Source of the DNA: Nostoc sp. B(2019)
Lineage (GTDB): Bacteria > Cyanobacteriota > Cyanobacteriia > Cyanobacteriales > Nostocaceae
Length of the DNA stretch: 64,000 nucleotides
NCBI RefSeq assembly: GCF_010091925.1
Contig: NZ_WVID01000005.1
Span: 215,628-279,627, forward strand
Reading direction: 5' to 3'
Position 1 is the stretch's first letter; each line of letters begins with the position of its first letter. Made by a program: the position numbers and the translations under genes. Below, piece by piece: positions 45,966 to 54,727 of this stretch. Below the pieces are notes generated by a model. It had not been told where the DNA came from, made no database searches, and was given only the letters and a program-made list of their open reading frames with translations.

Positions 45966-47282
45966 ATGGAGCGTATAGTGCAAGAAAATAAGTCTATATT
46001 GTTTGCTTTATATCCTGAATGGGGTGGGTTCATGCCGATGATGGCATTGGCGAAAGCTTTTTCCAGACGCGGATGGGGCGTGCTGTTCGTTCTCCCACCA
46101 GAAGGAGATGAAAAACTCTCCCTTCACAGCCAGCAGGTAGAACATTACAAGAAGTATATAGAAGAACAAGGGTTTCAATATAAGCTTCTAAGGCCATTTC
46201 CCAAGCGGTTCGGAGGATTGCTTGCACAGACCCGCTGTGAAACTGAGATTTTGGCGAATATACTTGAGGACACTATCAAGATTATCAAAGAGTCCAATGT
46301 AGGTCTTGTGCTAATTGATTCAATTGTTTCATTTGTTGCTATTGCAGCTAGAGAATCTGGGGTTCCCTATGTTGGGGTTGGTACGGCATTTGCTGGATTT
46401 ATGAATTCAAGAATTCCGCCTTCAGACTCATCGTTTATTCCAGGTCGCAACTCATGGTCACCATTGATAACTATGTTGGACTGGATGTTATTAGCTTTTG
46501 TGGTGAGATTGTTTACAATATTTCGTCCAAAATACTTCCTCAGAAATTACTTTGGGATAGGAGCCTTCGTGAGGGGTCGTGCGCGTGAGACGGGATTAAA
46601 AGTAGGTTTTTCGGATTACGGCCCGATGTTCAAATCTCCCTTACACTACTTGATGCCAAAAAGACTAGACTTTGAACCTCGTCCTGGAGCCGAGTATCTT
46701 GGGTGTGTTGTGGATCTCTCACGTGCAGATGAGGATTTTAGGGTGGATAAGCTCAGTGGCACTAAACCGCTGATCTACTGCTCGCTGGGTACACGCAGTT
46801 GGGAATATCCTGCCAGCAAGCGCTTCTTCCGAGTTGCGCTTAAGACGTTCCAGCAACGACAAGACTATGAGTTCGTACTCAATATCGGAAACGCTTGCGA
46901 AGTCGAAGATCTTGGGGAGATTCCAGATAATGTGTATGCATGTAAGTGGGTTCCGCAAATGGCGGTTCTGCGGAAAAGTTCAATGATGATCACCAATGGA
47001 GGGATGAATACGATCAAGGAGTGTATCTGTCTTGGTGTCCCGATGATAGTTCTCCCCGCTAGAAACGATCAACCGGGAAACGCAGCGAGGGTAGTCTATC
47101 ATGGGTTGGGTGTACGGGGAGATCTTAGATGGATCGAGCATCAGGAATTGTCCAAACTCATCAATAAGATTTCCAGCGACAACACATATGTTAAGAACAT
47201 TGAGCAAATGCGAAAGGAATTCATGCGCCTGGATAAGTTTGAGACTGGAATTGATTTACTTGAAAGTTATATAGCAGCATAA
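45966..47282 (+). CDS. UDP-sugar glycosyltransferase (UGT/MGT-like), second
   Basis: 438 residues of GT-B fold. N-terminus LFALYPEWGGFMPMMALAKAF, middle VGLVLIDSIVSFVAIAARES, C-terminal donor site WVPQMAVLRKSSMMITNGGM followed by NTIKECICLGVPMIVLPARNDQPGNAARVVYHGLG. This matches zeaxanthin/macrolide/sterol-type glucosyltransferases. It resembles the glycosyltransferase between devC and devA in overall type, but the sequences are clearly different. It closes the run of plus-strand cluster genes, and a strong terminator follows. The acceptor is probably a hydroxyl of the cluster product. Confidence 0.82.
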   Translation: MERIVQENKSILFALYPEWGGFMPMMALAKAFSRRGWGVLFVLPPEGDEKLSLHSQQVEHYKKYIEEQGFQYKLLRPFPKRFGGLLAQTRCETEILANILEDTIKIIKESNVGLVLIDSIVSFVAIAARESGVPYVGVGTAFAGFMNSRIPPSDSSFIPGRNSWSPLITMLDWMLLAFVVRLFTIFRPKYFLRNYFGIGAFVRGRARETGLKVGFSDYGPMFKSPLHYLMPKRLDFEPRPGAEYLGCVVDLSRADEDFRVDKLSGTKPLIYCSLGTRSWEYPASKRFFRVALKTFQQRQDYEFVLNIGNACEVEDLGEIPDNVYACKWVPQMAVLRKSSMMITNGGMNTIKECICLGVPMIVLPARNDQPGNAARVVYHGLGVRGDLRWIEHQELSKLINKISSDNTYVKNIEQMRKEFMRLDKFETGIDLLESYIAA

Positions 47283-47318
47283 TATGACTTACAAAAAACA
47301 AAATATTCACTAAATAAT

Positions 47319-47364
47319 GGGGTAAGAACAGACTGCTGATGGCAGCTTCTTCTTACCCCTTTTT
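47319..47364 (+). terminator. Strong rho-independent terminator, end of core cluster
   Basis: A 10-bp outer stem GGGGTAAGAA / TTCTTACCCC, an inner stem CTGC/GCAG and a run of five T follow, 37 bp after the glycosyltransferase stop. It defines the right end of the plus-strand gene run. Confidence 0.85.
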
Positions 47365-47663
47365 AGTAGTGATTTATTGTTTAGAAAAAGTCTGCTATGA
47401 TAGCTGTGATAGCCGCTCTATTAAGAATTGCTAATATTATAAGCTATATGAAAACTGCTATATCTGTTGTTGAACAATATATTTTTTAAGAATAGTTACC
47501 AAAGTTATATATAACTATAATTAACAATAGTAAAACCCCAGATTTTTACCAGAAGTAAAGCAACAGAATTGCAGACTTCTCATGCGTATTTGGAAAGAGA
47601 AAGGGTTGCAGTTTCTCGATTTTTTTTGATAATTTATTCTTTAGAAGTCTCTCACTCACACAG

Positions 47664-49475
47664 TCAGTGAGAGAAGTCTCCCAATTTTGGCTGCTCCTGG
47701 CTGTTTTCGCCAACTTGAGATACTGCCCTCTGTTTACACCAAAGCCGATAATACAGACCTCGAAGCTTAAGTAACTCTTTATGAGTACCTTGTTCTATTA
47801 GTTTTCCTCTTTCAAGCACGAAGATGCGATCGCAATTCACAACAGAAGTAAGGCGATGGGTAACAGATATGACGGTACGACCTATTGCTAAATTTCTGAG
47901 GGTGGTATTGATGGCTGACTCCGTTTCTGGATCTAACGACGAAGTTGCCTCGTCGAGTATGAGTATTGCTGGATTGCGTAAGATTGCCCGCGCTATAGAA
48001 ATTCGCTGCCGCTGACCACCTGAGAGTTGCCCGCCTCTCTCACCCACTACGGTGTCATATCCTTGAGGAAAACTCAGGATCGTGTCATGGATTTCCGCTG
48101 CTTTTGCGGCTGCTTCTATTTCCACATCGGTTGTATCGGGCTTACCCAGGCAGATGTTTTCGCGAATTGTGGTGTTGAAAAGGAATGTTTCTTGGAAGAC
48201 AGTGCCTATTTGTTCCCGTAGTGATGCTTGAGTGACTTGTCGCAGGTCATAACCATTAAAGAGGACTGAACCTTGATTAGGATCGTAAAACCGCACGAGC
48301 AGGTTGAGGATTGTGCTTTTGCCAGAGCCACTAGGGCCAACAAAAGCCACAGACCGACCTACCTGAATCGTAAAACTGATGTTGTTCAGAATAGGCTGCG
48401 TTTCGTAATAGTTAAAGGTTACATTTTCAAAGCGAATCTCTTTTGCCAGCTGTGGTAGTGGTAATGCATCAGCTGAATCCGTAACCTCAGGTTGCTCAGC
48501 TAGCAGTTCTTTGATACGTAGCATCCCACTCGTAGTTTTTATTAAAGCTGGCACTTGTTGAGTTAAACCATCAGTTGCGATATTCACGTTTAACAGAAGG
48601 CTGATAAACCCGACTAGCGCTCCTGTTGTCAAATAGCCACGCATGGCTAAAAAAGCACCAAAACCAATGATTAATAACTGAAGAAAGTTAATGCTTAGGC
48701 TTGAGAGCCTCCCTAGTAGAACACTGTAGAAGTTACTGCGTAGGCTGCTGTGTAATAAAACAATCAGTTGCTCTCGGAATTGGAATAGCGCTGACTTTTG
48801 CAATCCAAAGTTCCTAATCACAGGTTGGGCACTGATATTCTCTTGGAGTATACTCAAGACCTTAGCTTCGTCCTGCCTGCGTCTATAACTGGTCTTAGCA
48901 ACCCGTAACCCGAATATATGTGGCCCTATGAAGCCTACGGATAATGTGACCAAAGTGACTAGAGCCAGTCGCCACTCTACAACGAAGAGTAAGAGGGTAC
49001 TAATGATCATCAAAAGGATGTTGAAAGTACCCATCGGGATATCAATTACAATCGCTCTCTCGATATCAGCCAGATCGCTAGAGAAGCGAGACATGAGTTC
49101 GCCTGCCTGAACGCGAGTGTAAAAACCCAAGGATAGGTGTTGCAAATGATTGAACATTTTGAGGCGTATATCTTTTAAAACACTGGCTCCGATTAGGGCA
49201 CTGAGATAATCTTGACTAAGGCCAGCTAGGGATTGGATGATGAAAGCAACGGCCAGTGCGCTCAGCAAGAGTGCGAGGAAACTAGCATCACGATTAACAA
49301 TGGCGCGATCAAAAATCAACTGGTAAGCAAAGGGAACCAGCACCTCGAAGGCTAATTGAAATAGCACTGCCAGGATGAGTAAAACCCATTTAAACCAGTA
49401 CTTTTGAAAAAAAGTTAGAGAAAATCGCAAGAACCATACCAGGCCGGGTGACAGCAGACGTGTATGAAGTTTCAT
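47664..49475 (-). CDS. MsbA-type ABC exporter (membrane + ATPase)
   Basis: A 603-residue fused half-transporter. The six-helix membrane domain covers ~20-320 and the ATPase ~345-585 with Walker A GPSGSGKST, Q-loop VFQETFLFN, signature LSGGQRQR, Walker B ILILDEATSSLDPET and a switch His in SVTHRL. It resembles lipid flippase/multidrug exporters. It is convergent with the biosynthetic run, and the terminator lies between them. Together with DevBCA and the cyclic-peptide exporter, it is the third exporter around the cluster. It could flip a glycolipid intermediate or serve resistance; sequence alone cannot tell. Confidence 0.88.
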   Translation of the reverse strand: MKLHTRLLSPGLVWFLRFSLTFFQKYWFKWVLLILAVLFQLAFEVLVPFAYQLIFDRAIVNRDASFLALLLSALAVAFIIQSLAGLSQDYLSALIGASVLKDIRLKMFNHLQHLSLGFYTRVQAGELMSRFSSDLADIERAIVIDIPMGTFNILLMIISTLLLFVVEWRLALVTLVTLSVGFIGPHIFGLRVAKTSYRRRQDEAKVLSILQENISAQPVIRNFGLQKSALFQFREQLIVLLHSSLRSNFYSVLLGRLSSLSINFLQLLIIGFGAFLAMRGYLTTGALVGFISLLLNVNIATDGLTQQVPALIKTTSGMLRIKELLAEQPEVTDSADALPLPQLAKEIRFENVTFNYYETQPILNNISFTIQVGRSVAFVGPSGSGKSTILNLLVRFYDPNQGSVLFNGYDLRQVTQASLREQIGTVFQETFLFNTTIRENICLGKPDTTDVEIEAAAKAAEIHDTILSFPQGYDTVVGERGGQLSGGQRQRISIARAILRNPAILILDEATSSLDPETESAINTTLRNLAIGRTVISVTHRLTSVVNCDRIFVLERGKLIEQGTHKELLKLRGLYYRLWCKQRAVSQVGENSQEQPKLGDFSH

Positions 49476-49681
49476 AATAGTTCACAGGATTTTACTCTTA
49501 GGACAATGTGGCGAAGATGGTGTTGGTTATGCAACCCTGGTTGACTGACAAAAATCTGGATATAGGGAGATCAAGCCTTTTAAGATAGGGCTTTCCATAT
49601 TTTTCTCTCAGGATTTCCACACCAACAATATCCTTTTTTTTTGGCGAAGTTATTGGTATCAAGACTTGGTTTTCCACTCTT

Positions 49682-50317
49682 TTAAATGGAAATATTTTGC
49701 TTTGCCCAAAGAGCGGCCTGGGTGCGATCGCGGACTCCCAATCGAGTTAGAATCTGACTAACGTAGTTCTTAACCGTTCCCTCGGTCAGATGTAGCGCTC
49801 TGGCAATTTCTCGATTATTTTTACCTTGAGCAACTAGGGTTAACACTTCTAATTCCCGCTCACTCAAAAGCTGCTGATAAGAGTTTTTGACAGGAGGTGG
49901 AGGGTTGAGTTGAGCAAAGACTTTATGTGCGATCGTTGAACCAAGTTGAGAGTAACCTTGGTGTAGGGTGCGAATTGCCGCCGCTAACTGTGCTGCGGGG
50001 GTACTTTTCAGCAGATAGCCGAGCGCTCCCGCTTGCAAAGACTGCCAGATGTACTCGTCTTCATCAAAAGTTGTGAATACGAGAATTCTGATCCAGGGGA
50101 AGCGTTGATGAATTTCGCGCGTTGCCACCACGCCATCGCAGATAGGCATCCGCACATCCATGAGAATAACATCAGGCTGGAGTTGTTCGGTAAGAGCGAT
50201 CGCTTCTTTGCCGTGACTAGCCTGACCAACAACTTCTAAGTCTTCTTCTAGTGACAGTAAAGATGCTAATCCTTGCCGAAACAGCGTTTGGTCGTCTACA
50301 AGCAGAAGTCGAATCAT
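49682..50317 (-). CDS. NarL/LuxR-type response regulator
   Basis: 211 residues. The receiver domain has the acidic pair DDQ, phospho-acceptor Asp in LMDVRMP, Thr in VFTTFDED and Lys in YLLKSTPAAQL. A LuxR helix-turn-helix follows: LSERELEVLTLVAQGKNNRE, IARALHLTEGTVKNYVSQIL. All phosphorylation residues are intact. It is a classical partner type for HisKA_3 kinases such as the one at 16.7-17.9 kb, but no kinase is adjacent. It may regulate the exporter or the biosynthetic genes (inference from position). Confidence 0.9.
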   Translation of the reverse strand: MIRLLLVDDQTLFRQGLASLLSLEEDLEVVGQASHGKEAIALTEQLQPDVILMDVRMPICDGVVATREIHQRFPWIRILVFTTFDEDEYIWQSLQAGALGYLLKSTPAAQLAAAIRTLHQGYSQLGSTIAHKVFAQLNPPPPVKNSYQQLLSERELEVLTLVAQGKNNREIARALHLTEGTVKNYVSQILTRLGVRDRTQAALWAKQNISI

Positions 50318-50819
50318 TAGACTACTTTAAATTTAGTCAAGGGGATAGGACAGAAAACTTTTTACACTACCACGTAGCTTGCCACAGAAATATACAGCAG
50401 GGAATAGGCTTGAAAGTCTCTGACTTGAAAAGTGATGCTCCTACCGATGCTCGTTCCTCTCTACGAGACGCTATGCCCGTTCGCATGATTGCGTCTCCCT
50501 TTGGGAGAAGGGCTTTACGCTATCGCTGCGCTAACAGATGCCTGCGGCAGGCTAAGCCAACAGCGGTAGCCGCCGCTCTAACTTTTCGCTTGGTGTCAGA
50601 GTTTTATGAGCAGCTGATATCCTAAACTACCTGGCAGCAGCTATATATTCTGGCAAACATCTGGAAAGCAGAAGGCTTGAAAAGGCTTAAAGATGTTTTT
50701 TGACTTCGCTAACAGCATCCACTCCAACTCTCATAGAGTAACTATCTTGCTTTAAAGCAGAGTTTAGTGATTGCAACAATGCTTTTCAGGTTTTTGCATT
50801 ACATTCGCCAATGCTATGG
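50318..50819. repeat. Intergenic block of interspersed GC-rich palindromes
   Basis: Between the two regulators, 50440-50570 is a patchwork of short palindromes (ctacgagacgctatgcccgt, tttgggagaaggg, tgcctgcggcaggc), the typical Nostoc dispersed repeats. The open frame seen there is only repeat translation. The rest is AT-rich promoter sequence. Confidence 0.6.
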
Positions 50820-51482
50820 CTATCTCGGTTCTAGCACTTTCCTGGAACTCTTGGGGCTATGTTCCATAGCCCATACAACCGCTTCAGCTCGTGAACTGAC
50901 TGCTAATTTAGCATAGATGCGACTGATGTAATTCCGAACTGTCTGGTGTCCAAGGTTTAGCTCACAGGCAATACGAATATTATCCCAACCTTGGGCAATC
51001 ATGCTGAGAACTTGTTGCTCTCGTTCCGTCAAAGTGGCTTTCCCATCTTGACTTAGCTCATTCACCTCTTGTGCAATAAGCTCCTCTAAAATGCTCTGAC
51101 TATACCATGTATTACCTTTTACTACTGTACGAATAGCACTAACTAAAGTTTGCGGCTTTTCAGATTTCAAAACACAGCCTACTATACCGCCTATTCTTGC
51201 AATAGAGGGATAAAATTCACCGCAGTTAGCCAATGCCAGCATTTTCAAATTTGGACAGGATTTATGTAAATAGATTATTGGCTCAGGTGGTGTAAAATTT
51301 GGCGAATCCAGATCAATTATTAACAGATCTGGCTGAAGCTTTCGCTCCAATTCTTGAACTTTATCGGGATTATTTGCTTCACCTATTATGATCAAATCTT
51401 TTTCAGCAATCAAAGTAGCACGAATAGCGACTCCCATTAGCGAATCTCTATCAGCCACTAGCACTCGAATAGTATTGTACAT
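50820..51482 (-). CDS. LuxR-type response regulator with divergent receiver
   Basis: 220 residues. The receiver domain keeps ADRD at the start and a phospho-acceptor Asp in LLIIDLDSPN, but the Thr and Lys regions are divergent (ALANCGEFYP, CVLKSEKPQTL), so phosphorylation may be weak or absent. The LuxR domain is intact: LTEREQQVLSMIAQGWDN, IRIACELNLGHQTVRNYISR. It is the second such regulator in the same orientation, 500 bp from the first. It is probably a pathway-specific or global regulator. It could bind DNA constitutively or respond to a ligand. Confidence 0.85.
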   Translation of the reverse strand: MYNTIRVLVADRDSLMGVAIRATLIAEKDLIIIGEANNPDKVQELERKLQPDLLIIDLDSPNFTPPEPIIYLHKSCPNLKMLALANCGEFYPSIARIGGIVGCVLKSEKPQTLVSAIRTVVKGNTWYSQSILEELIAQEVNELSQDGKATLTEREQQVLSMIAQGWDNIRIACELNLGHQTVRNYISRIYAKLAVSSRAEAVVWAMEHSPKSSRKVLEPR

Positions 51483-52778
51483 AGATATCCCTCCTGACTA
51501 AAGATTTTTATGTTATTTGACTATTGTTTCTTTATATCAATCTGTTATTTATTCAAGCTTTACGCAAATATTCACAAAAATCTATATTTATCAAAAAGTA
51601 ACATCTGACAAATTTATTCCAAGACTTTCAAATAATACATCATTCAGTAGTTATGTCAAATCACATAGTTAGATCAATTCATAATAAATATGAATGAATG
51701 ATTGTCCAAGCCTGGCAATCCCTGCTAATAATTAAGTTTTTCCAATTTTTAAAGTTGATTTTCAACATCTGCATTACCTTTCAGGTAACTTGAATACCAG
51801 TTTTTGATACTACCACTCTCGCTATCCTAATAACAGTAAATAAACTTAATTCAACAAATAAATTTTTGAAGCATAACGGATAAAAACCAAACAGTATAAG
51901 AGCTTAATACTTTAAGATTAAACTGAAGTTATGACAAGATATAATTTTACTTAATAGTCTTATTTTTTACTGCGCTCTATAAATTTTGTTCCTTATACCA
52001 ATAAGCTTAGCTTAATTGCCCACGACTTGATCGCTCCTAAATTCAGGACAAATACATCTAAATGTTGATTGACCAAAATAATATTGTGTGCATATTGAAG
52101 CCAGATTAAGAGAATATAGAGTAAGCGTTAAAACCTTGCCCACAAGAAAATTTTTAGAGGATATCTGAAAAGTGCTCGATAATGCTCAAAGTGCCCTCAA
52201 CTCTTGTGTTCTCTTCTCCCCAAATCGAGAAAAGGAGTTAAGGGATAAGGGTTGATTCTTTTACTTTTCAGCCATCCTCTGAGAAGTCTTGTTAAAACGA
52301 TTTTTTCGACAATTAAACAAGGATTTCAAACGTTAATTACCCTAAAATCCTTGAAACTGGTAGACACGAGTCATGAGCATTTAATCGATGCTACCTCAAT
52401 AGTTATAACTATTTTCAGTTTAGTCATTCATTTAAGAAAATGAAAGCTATAAATCTCATATAAATCTCATATACTTTTTGCTTAACCTCATGTCCGTCAT
52501 CTAATTGCATTTTGCCATCTGCCAAAATCACCACTCTCTGAATACATCTTGAGCAATATTGCTAAATCTTCAGGCTGAGGTTAGTGAAATGTAGCGATCG
52601 CACTCAGCATGACTGCTTCACTTTAAATAATGATACAAATATCTTGTTAGGGGCACAGCATTGCTCATTGGTGTACCCCTACAAAAAATCTATATGTATC
52701 AGGGTTTGTGTGAAATGGTATGACACCAGTTGCTACAGATCTCTTGGCCAGAGCAACGCACTGGCTCCCCTGCTTGGA
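51483..52778. other. Long AT-rich intergenic region
   Basis: About 1.3 kb with no supported gene. Small features are a 12-bp tandem repeat (ATAAATCTCATA at ~52449-52472) and a degenerate palindrome (TAGGGGCACAGCATTGC ... TACCCCTA, ~52648-52682) related to the GCACAGCATTGCTGTGC element at 54327. A 63-codon frame near 52252 lacks a ribosome binding site and any family resemblance. Confidence 0.5.
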
Positions 52779-53771
52779 CTATTTAGTAGCTTTGGCTTCA
52801 AACATCAAGTACGTCCCTCCTAGCCCTTCTACAATTGTGCGTGTATTAGCAACCATCATTTTTTGATAAGTTTCTCCGTCGCTTCCCGGTTCACCAAGTC
52901 CATCAGCATACAATTTTCTGCTAGAAACTTTCACTTTTGCCTCTCTGGCTACAGACTCAATCAATTTGGGGTTAATTGTCGTCTCTGCAAAAATTGTCGG
53001 TATTTTAGCTCGTTTAATACCTGTAACTAAATTTTTCACTCGTGCATCTGTCGGTTTCTCCGCAGTGCTAATACCTTCCAATGCCCCTGCTAATGAGAGA
53101 CCATACCCTTTAGCATAGTAACCCATTGCATCATGGTTTGTGACTAATTTACGTTGTTTAGGCGGAATACTGGCAATTGTTGACTTAATCCAGCTATCCA
53201 TTTGGGTTATTTCATTAGTGATTTTTCTAGCATTACTAGTATAGTTTTCTGCTTCATTAGGTTCTAATTTTCCCAGGTTGCGGTTAATTACTTCCACCAT
53301 CCTGATGGCATTCTTGGTATTATGCCAAAGATGAGGATCAATAACTTTCTTGCTACCTTTCTGGAGTCGTTGTGGCTTGGGCACAGCAACTTGACCAACG
53401 GCTATTTTCGGCGCAGGGTTTTTAGATGCTTTAATTATTTTGATTAAACCTGGTTCAAAATTGTAGCCATTATAGAGAATAAGACTTGCTTGCTCAATGG
53501 CTTTGCGATCTTCCGATTTTGGTTGATAAAGGTGAGGGTCCGCACCAGGAGAAATCAAGCATGTGAGATTAATGGTATCCCCAGCAACCTGTTTAGTTAA
53601 GTCACACAGTACATTTGTTGTTGCTACTACTTGGGGAAGATTATCGTTCACCTTAGTGGTAGTTTGAGTGAATGAGGTGCTTGCAGCTTGATTTCCGCAC
53701 CCAGAAAATCCAATCGTCAAGGCGACAAGAGCAGCTCGCAAGGAATTACTTAATGGATTTTTGGGCATCAT
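52779..53771 (-). CDS. znuA: Zinc ABC transporter substrate-binding lipoprotein
   Basis: 330 residues. It has a lipoprotein-like signal (LTIGFSGCGNQ) and the cluster A-I/ZnuA fold: VVATTNVLCDLTKQVAG, the metal-binding His in PHLYQPKSED, HLWHNTKN, TNHDAMGYYAKGYGL and a late Glu/Asp pair (FAETTINP, ADGLGEPGSDG). The long His-rich loop of many ZnuA proteins is short or absent, so Mn2+ cannot be fully excluded. It captures metal in the periplasm for a ZnuBC importer whose genes are not in the window. A Zur-box-like palindrome lies ~25 bp upstream, so repression by zinc-bound Zur is expected. Confidence 0.85.
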   Translation of the reverse strand: MMPKNPLSNSLRAALVALTIGFSGCGNQAASTSFTQTTTKVNDNLPQVVATTNVLCDLTKQVAGDTINLTCLISPGADPHLYQPKSEDRKAIEQASLILYNGYNFEPGLIKIIKASKNPAPKIAVGQVAVPKPQRLQKGSKKVIDPHLWHNTKNAIRMVEVINRNLGKLEPNEAENYTSNARKITNEITQMDSWIKSTIASIPPKQRKLVTNHDAMGYYAKGYGLSLAGALEGISTAEKPTDARVKNLVTGIKRAKIPTIFAETTINPKLIESVAREAKVKVSSRKLYADGLGEPGSDGETYQKMMVANTRTIVEGLGGTYLMFEAKATK

Positions 53772-53795
53772 CCACTCCTGCTGATTGTATAAAAA

Positions 53796-53811
53796 CGATA
53801 ATCATTATTAA
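53796..53811. promoter_or_regulatory. Zur-box-like palindrome upstream of znuA
   Basis: cGATAATCATTATTAA, close to the cyanobacterial Zur consensus TGATAATNATTATCA, 25 bp upstream of the ZnuA start. The right half is imperfect. Confidence 0.6.
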
Positions 53812-54326
53812 TATTTACTTGGCGAAATACTAAAGGTTCAGGGTTAGGCTGTCAACTACCGAGGTGTCTGTGCTACGCAAAATGTTAGCTTCTCGTTGCA
53901 AGCTAGAAAACTAGAGGTCGCAAGAGGGTGATGCAGGGGTTAGTGCCTCTGGTAAGTAGTTTAGTGCAGTTCTCTCAACGCCTGCTGAAGCAGCAATTAC
54001 ACTATTGTGGTGATGTCTGGCAAAGGTCGCAAATTAACTGGGATTATGCGATTAAGGTGTGGAATGTCGTAATGATGATGCATATTGTTCATCTGAGGTG
54101 GTTTTGCTAGCCGAATCGTGAATCTAAGGCAATTGTAGCGGTAGGTTTACGACGTGTGGGCATCTGGAAGTTAAGAAAATGACCAATTGGCAAATTATGG
54201 GAGAACAGCAGTAGGTATTTTTGGCGCGAAGCGTGCGCCTTAAAGCGATCGCTGGTACAAGAGACTGAGTTATTCTTTTTTAAGACAATTAAAATATTTG
54301 AAGCGTCGGTGAGATTTGAAATTAAT
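53812..54326. other. Intergenic region without supported gene
   Basis: About 500 bp. Frames around 53928-54110 (plus) and 54107-54334 (minus) lack family resemblance and good start signals. Short palindromic repeat sequence (tgctacgcaaaatgttagct) occurs near 53870. Otherwise nothing recognisable. Confidence 0.45.
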
Positions 54327-54351
54327 AAAGGCACAGCATTGCTGTGCCTTT
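54327..54351 (-). terminator. Terminator hairpin for the Cys-rich small protein gene
   Basis: An 11-bp perfect stem AAAGGCACAGC / GCTGTGCCTTT with loop ATT, 26 bp past the stop of the minus-strand gene. The A-run on the plus strand gives T residues in the minus-strand transcript. Confidence 0.65.
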
Positions 54352-54376
54352 ACAGTATTTATAACTTGTAACTTTA

Positions 54377-54649
54377 TCAAAAACTGGCAGATGGCAGCTT
54401 GCCTTGTAAGCGCTGAAATTTAGCTTGAGTGCAATTACCGCAGTTGCATCCAAGTTGCTCAATGATCGGATTGGATGCTTGAGCTAACTTTGGTGTTGTA
54501 AATTCAGTAATTTGCTGCGTAGATGCTACTGTCATAATTTGTGTAGCCGGTGCAGATTTCAGAGTGGATGCGATCGCCGGATTGGCTACCACTAGTATAG
54601 ATGCGAGAAATACAGGACAGGCAAGCAAAATCAGTTTGGCTATATTCAT
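54377..54649 (-). CDS. Small exported protein with CxCxxC motif
   Basis: 90 residues from ATG 54649 (GTG 54658 is the alternative). It has a Sec signal peptide (MNIAKLILLACPVFLASILV, then ANPAIAS). The mature part is short and ends with LGCNCGNCTQAKFQRLQGKL; the Cys cluster could bind a metal or form disulfides. No family is recognised. It lies beside zinc-homeostasis genes on the same strand, so a metal-related role is plausible but unproven. Confidence 0.65.
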   Translation of the reverse strand: MNIAKLILLACPVFLASILVVANPAIASTLKSAPATQIMTVASTQQITEFTTPKLAQASNPIIEQLGCNCGNCTQAKFQRLQGKLPSASF

Positions 54650-54727
54650 AATTGACACATAGATACTATTGTTGATACAGCATAGCCAATTTATGGGCTA
54701 CCTTCAACCTTGATCACTAAGTATTAC

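Noticed and set aside
52252-52443. 63-codon ORF in the long intergenic region
   Set aside because: No ribosome binding site, no recognisable domain and low-complexity composition; probably chance.
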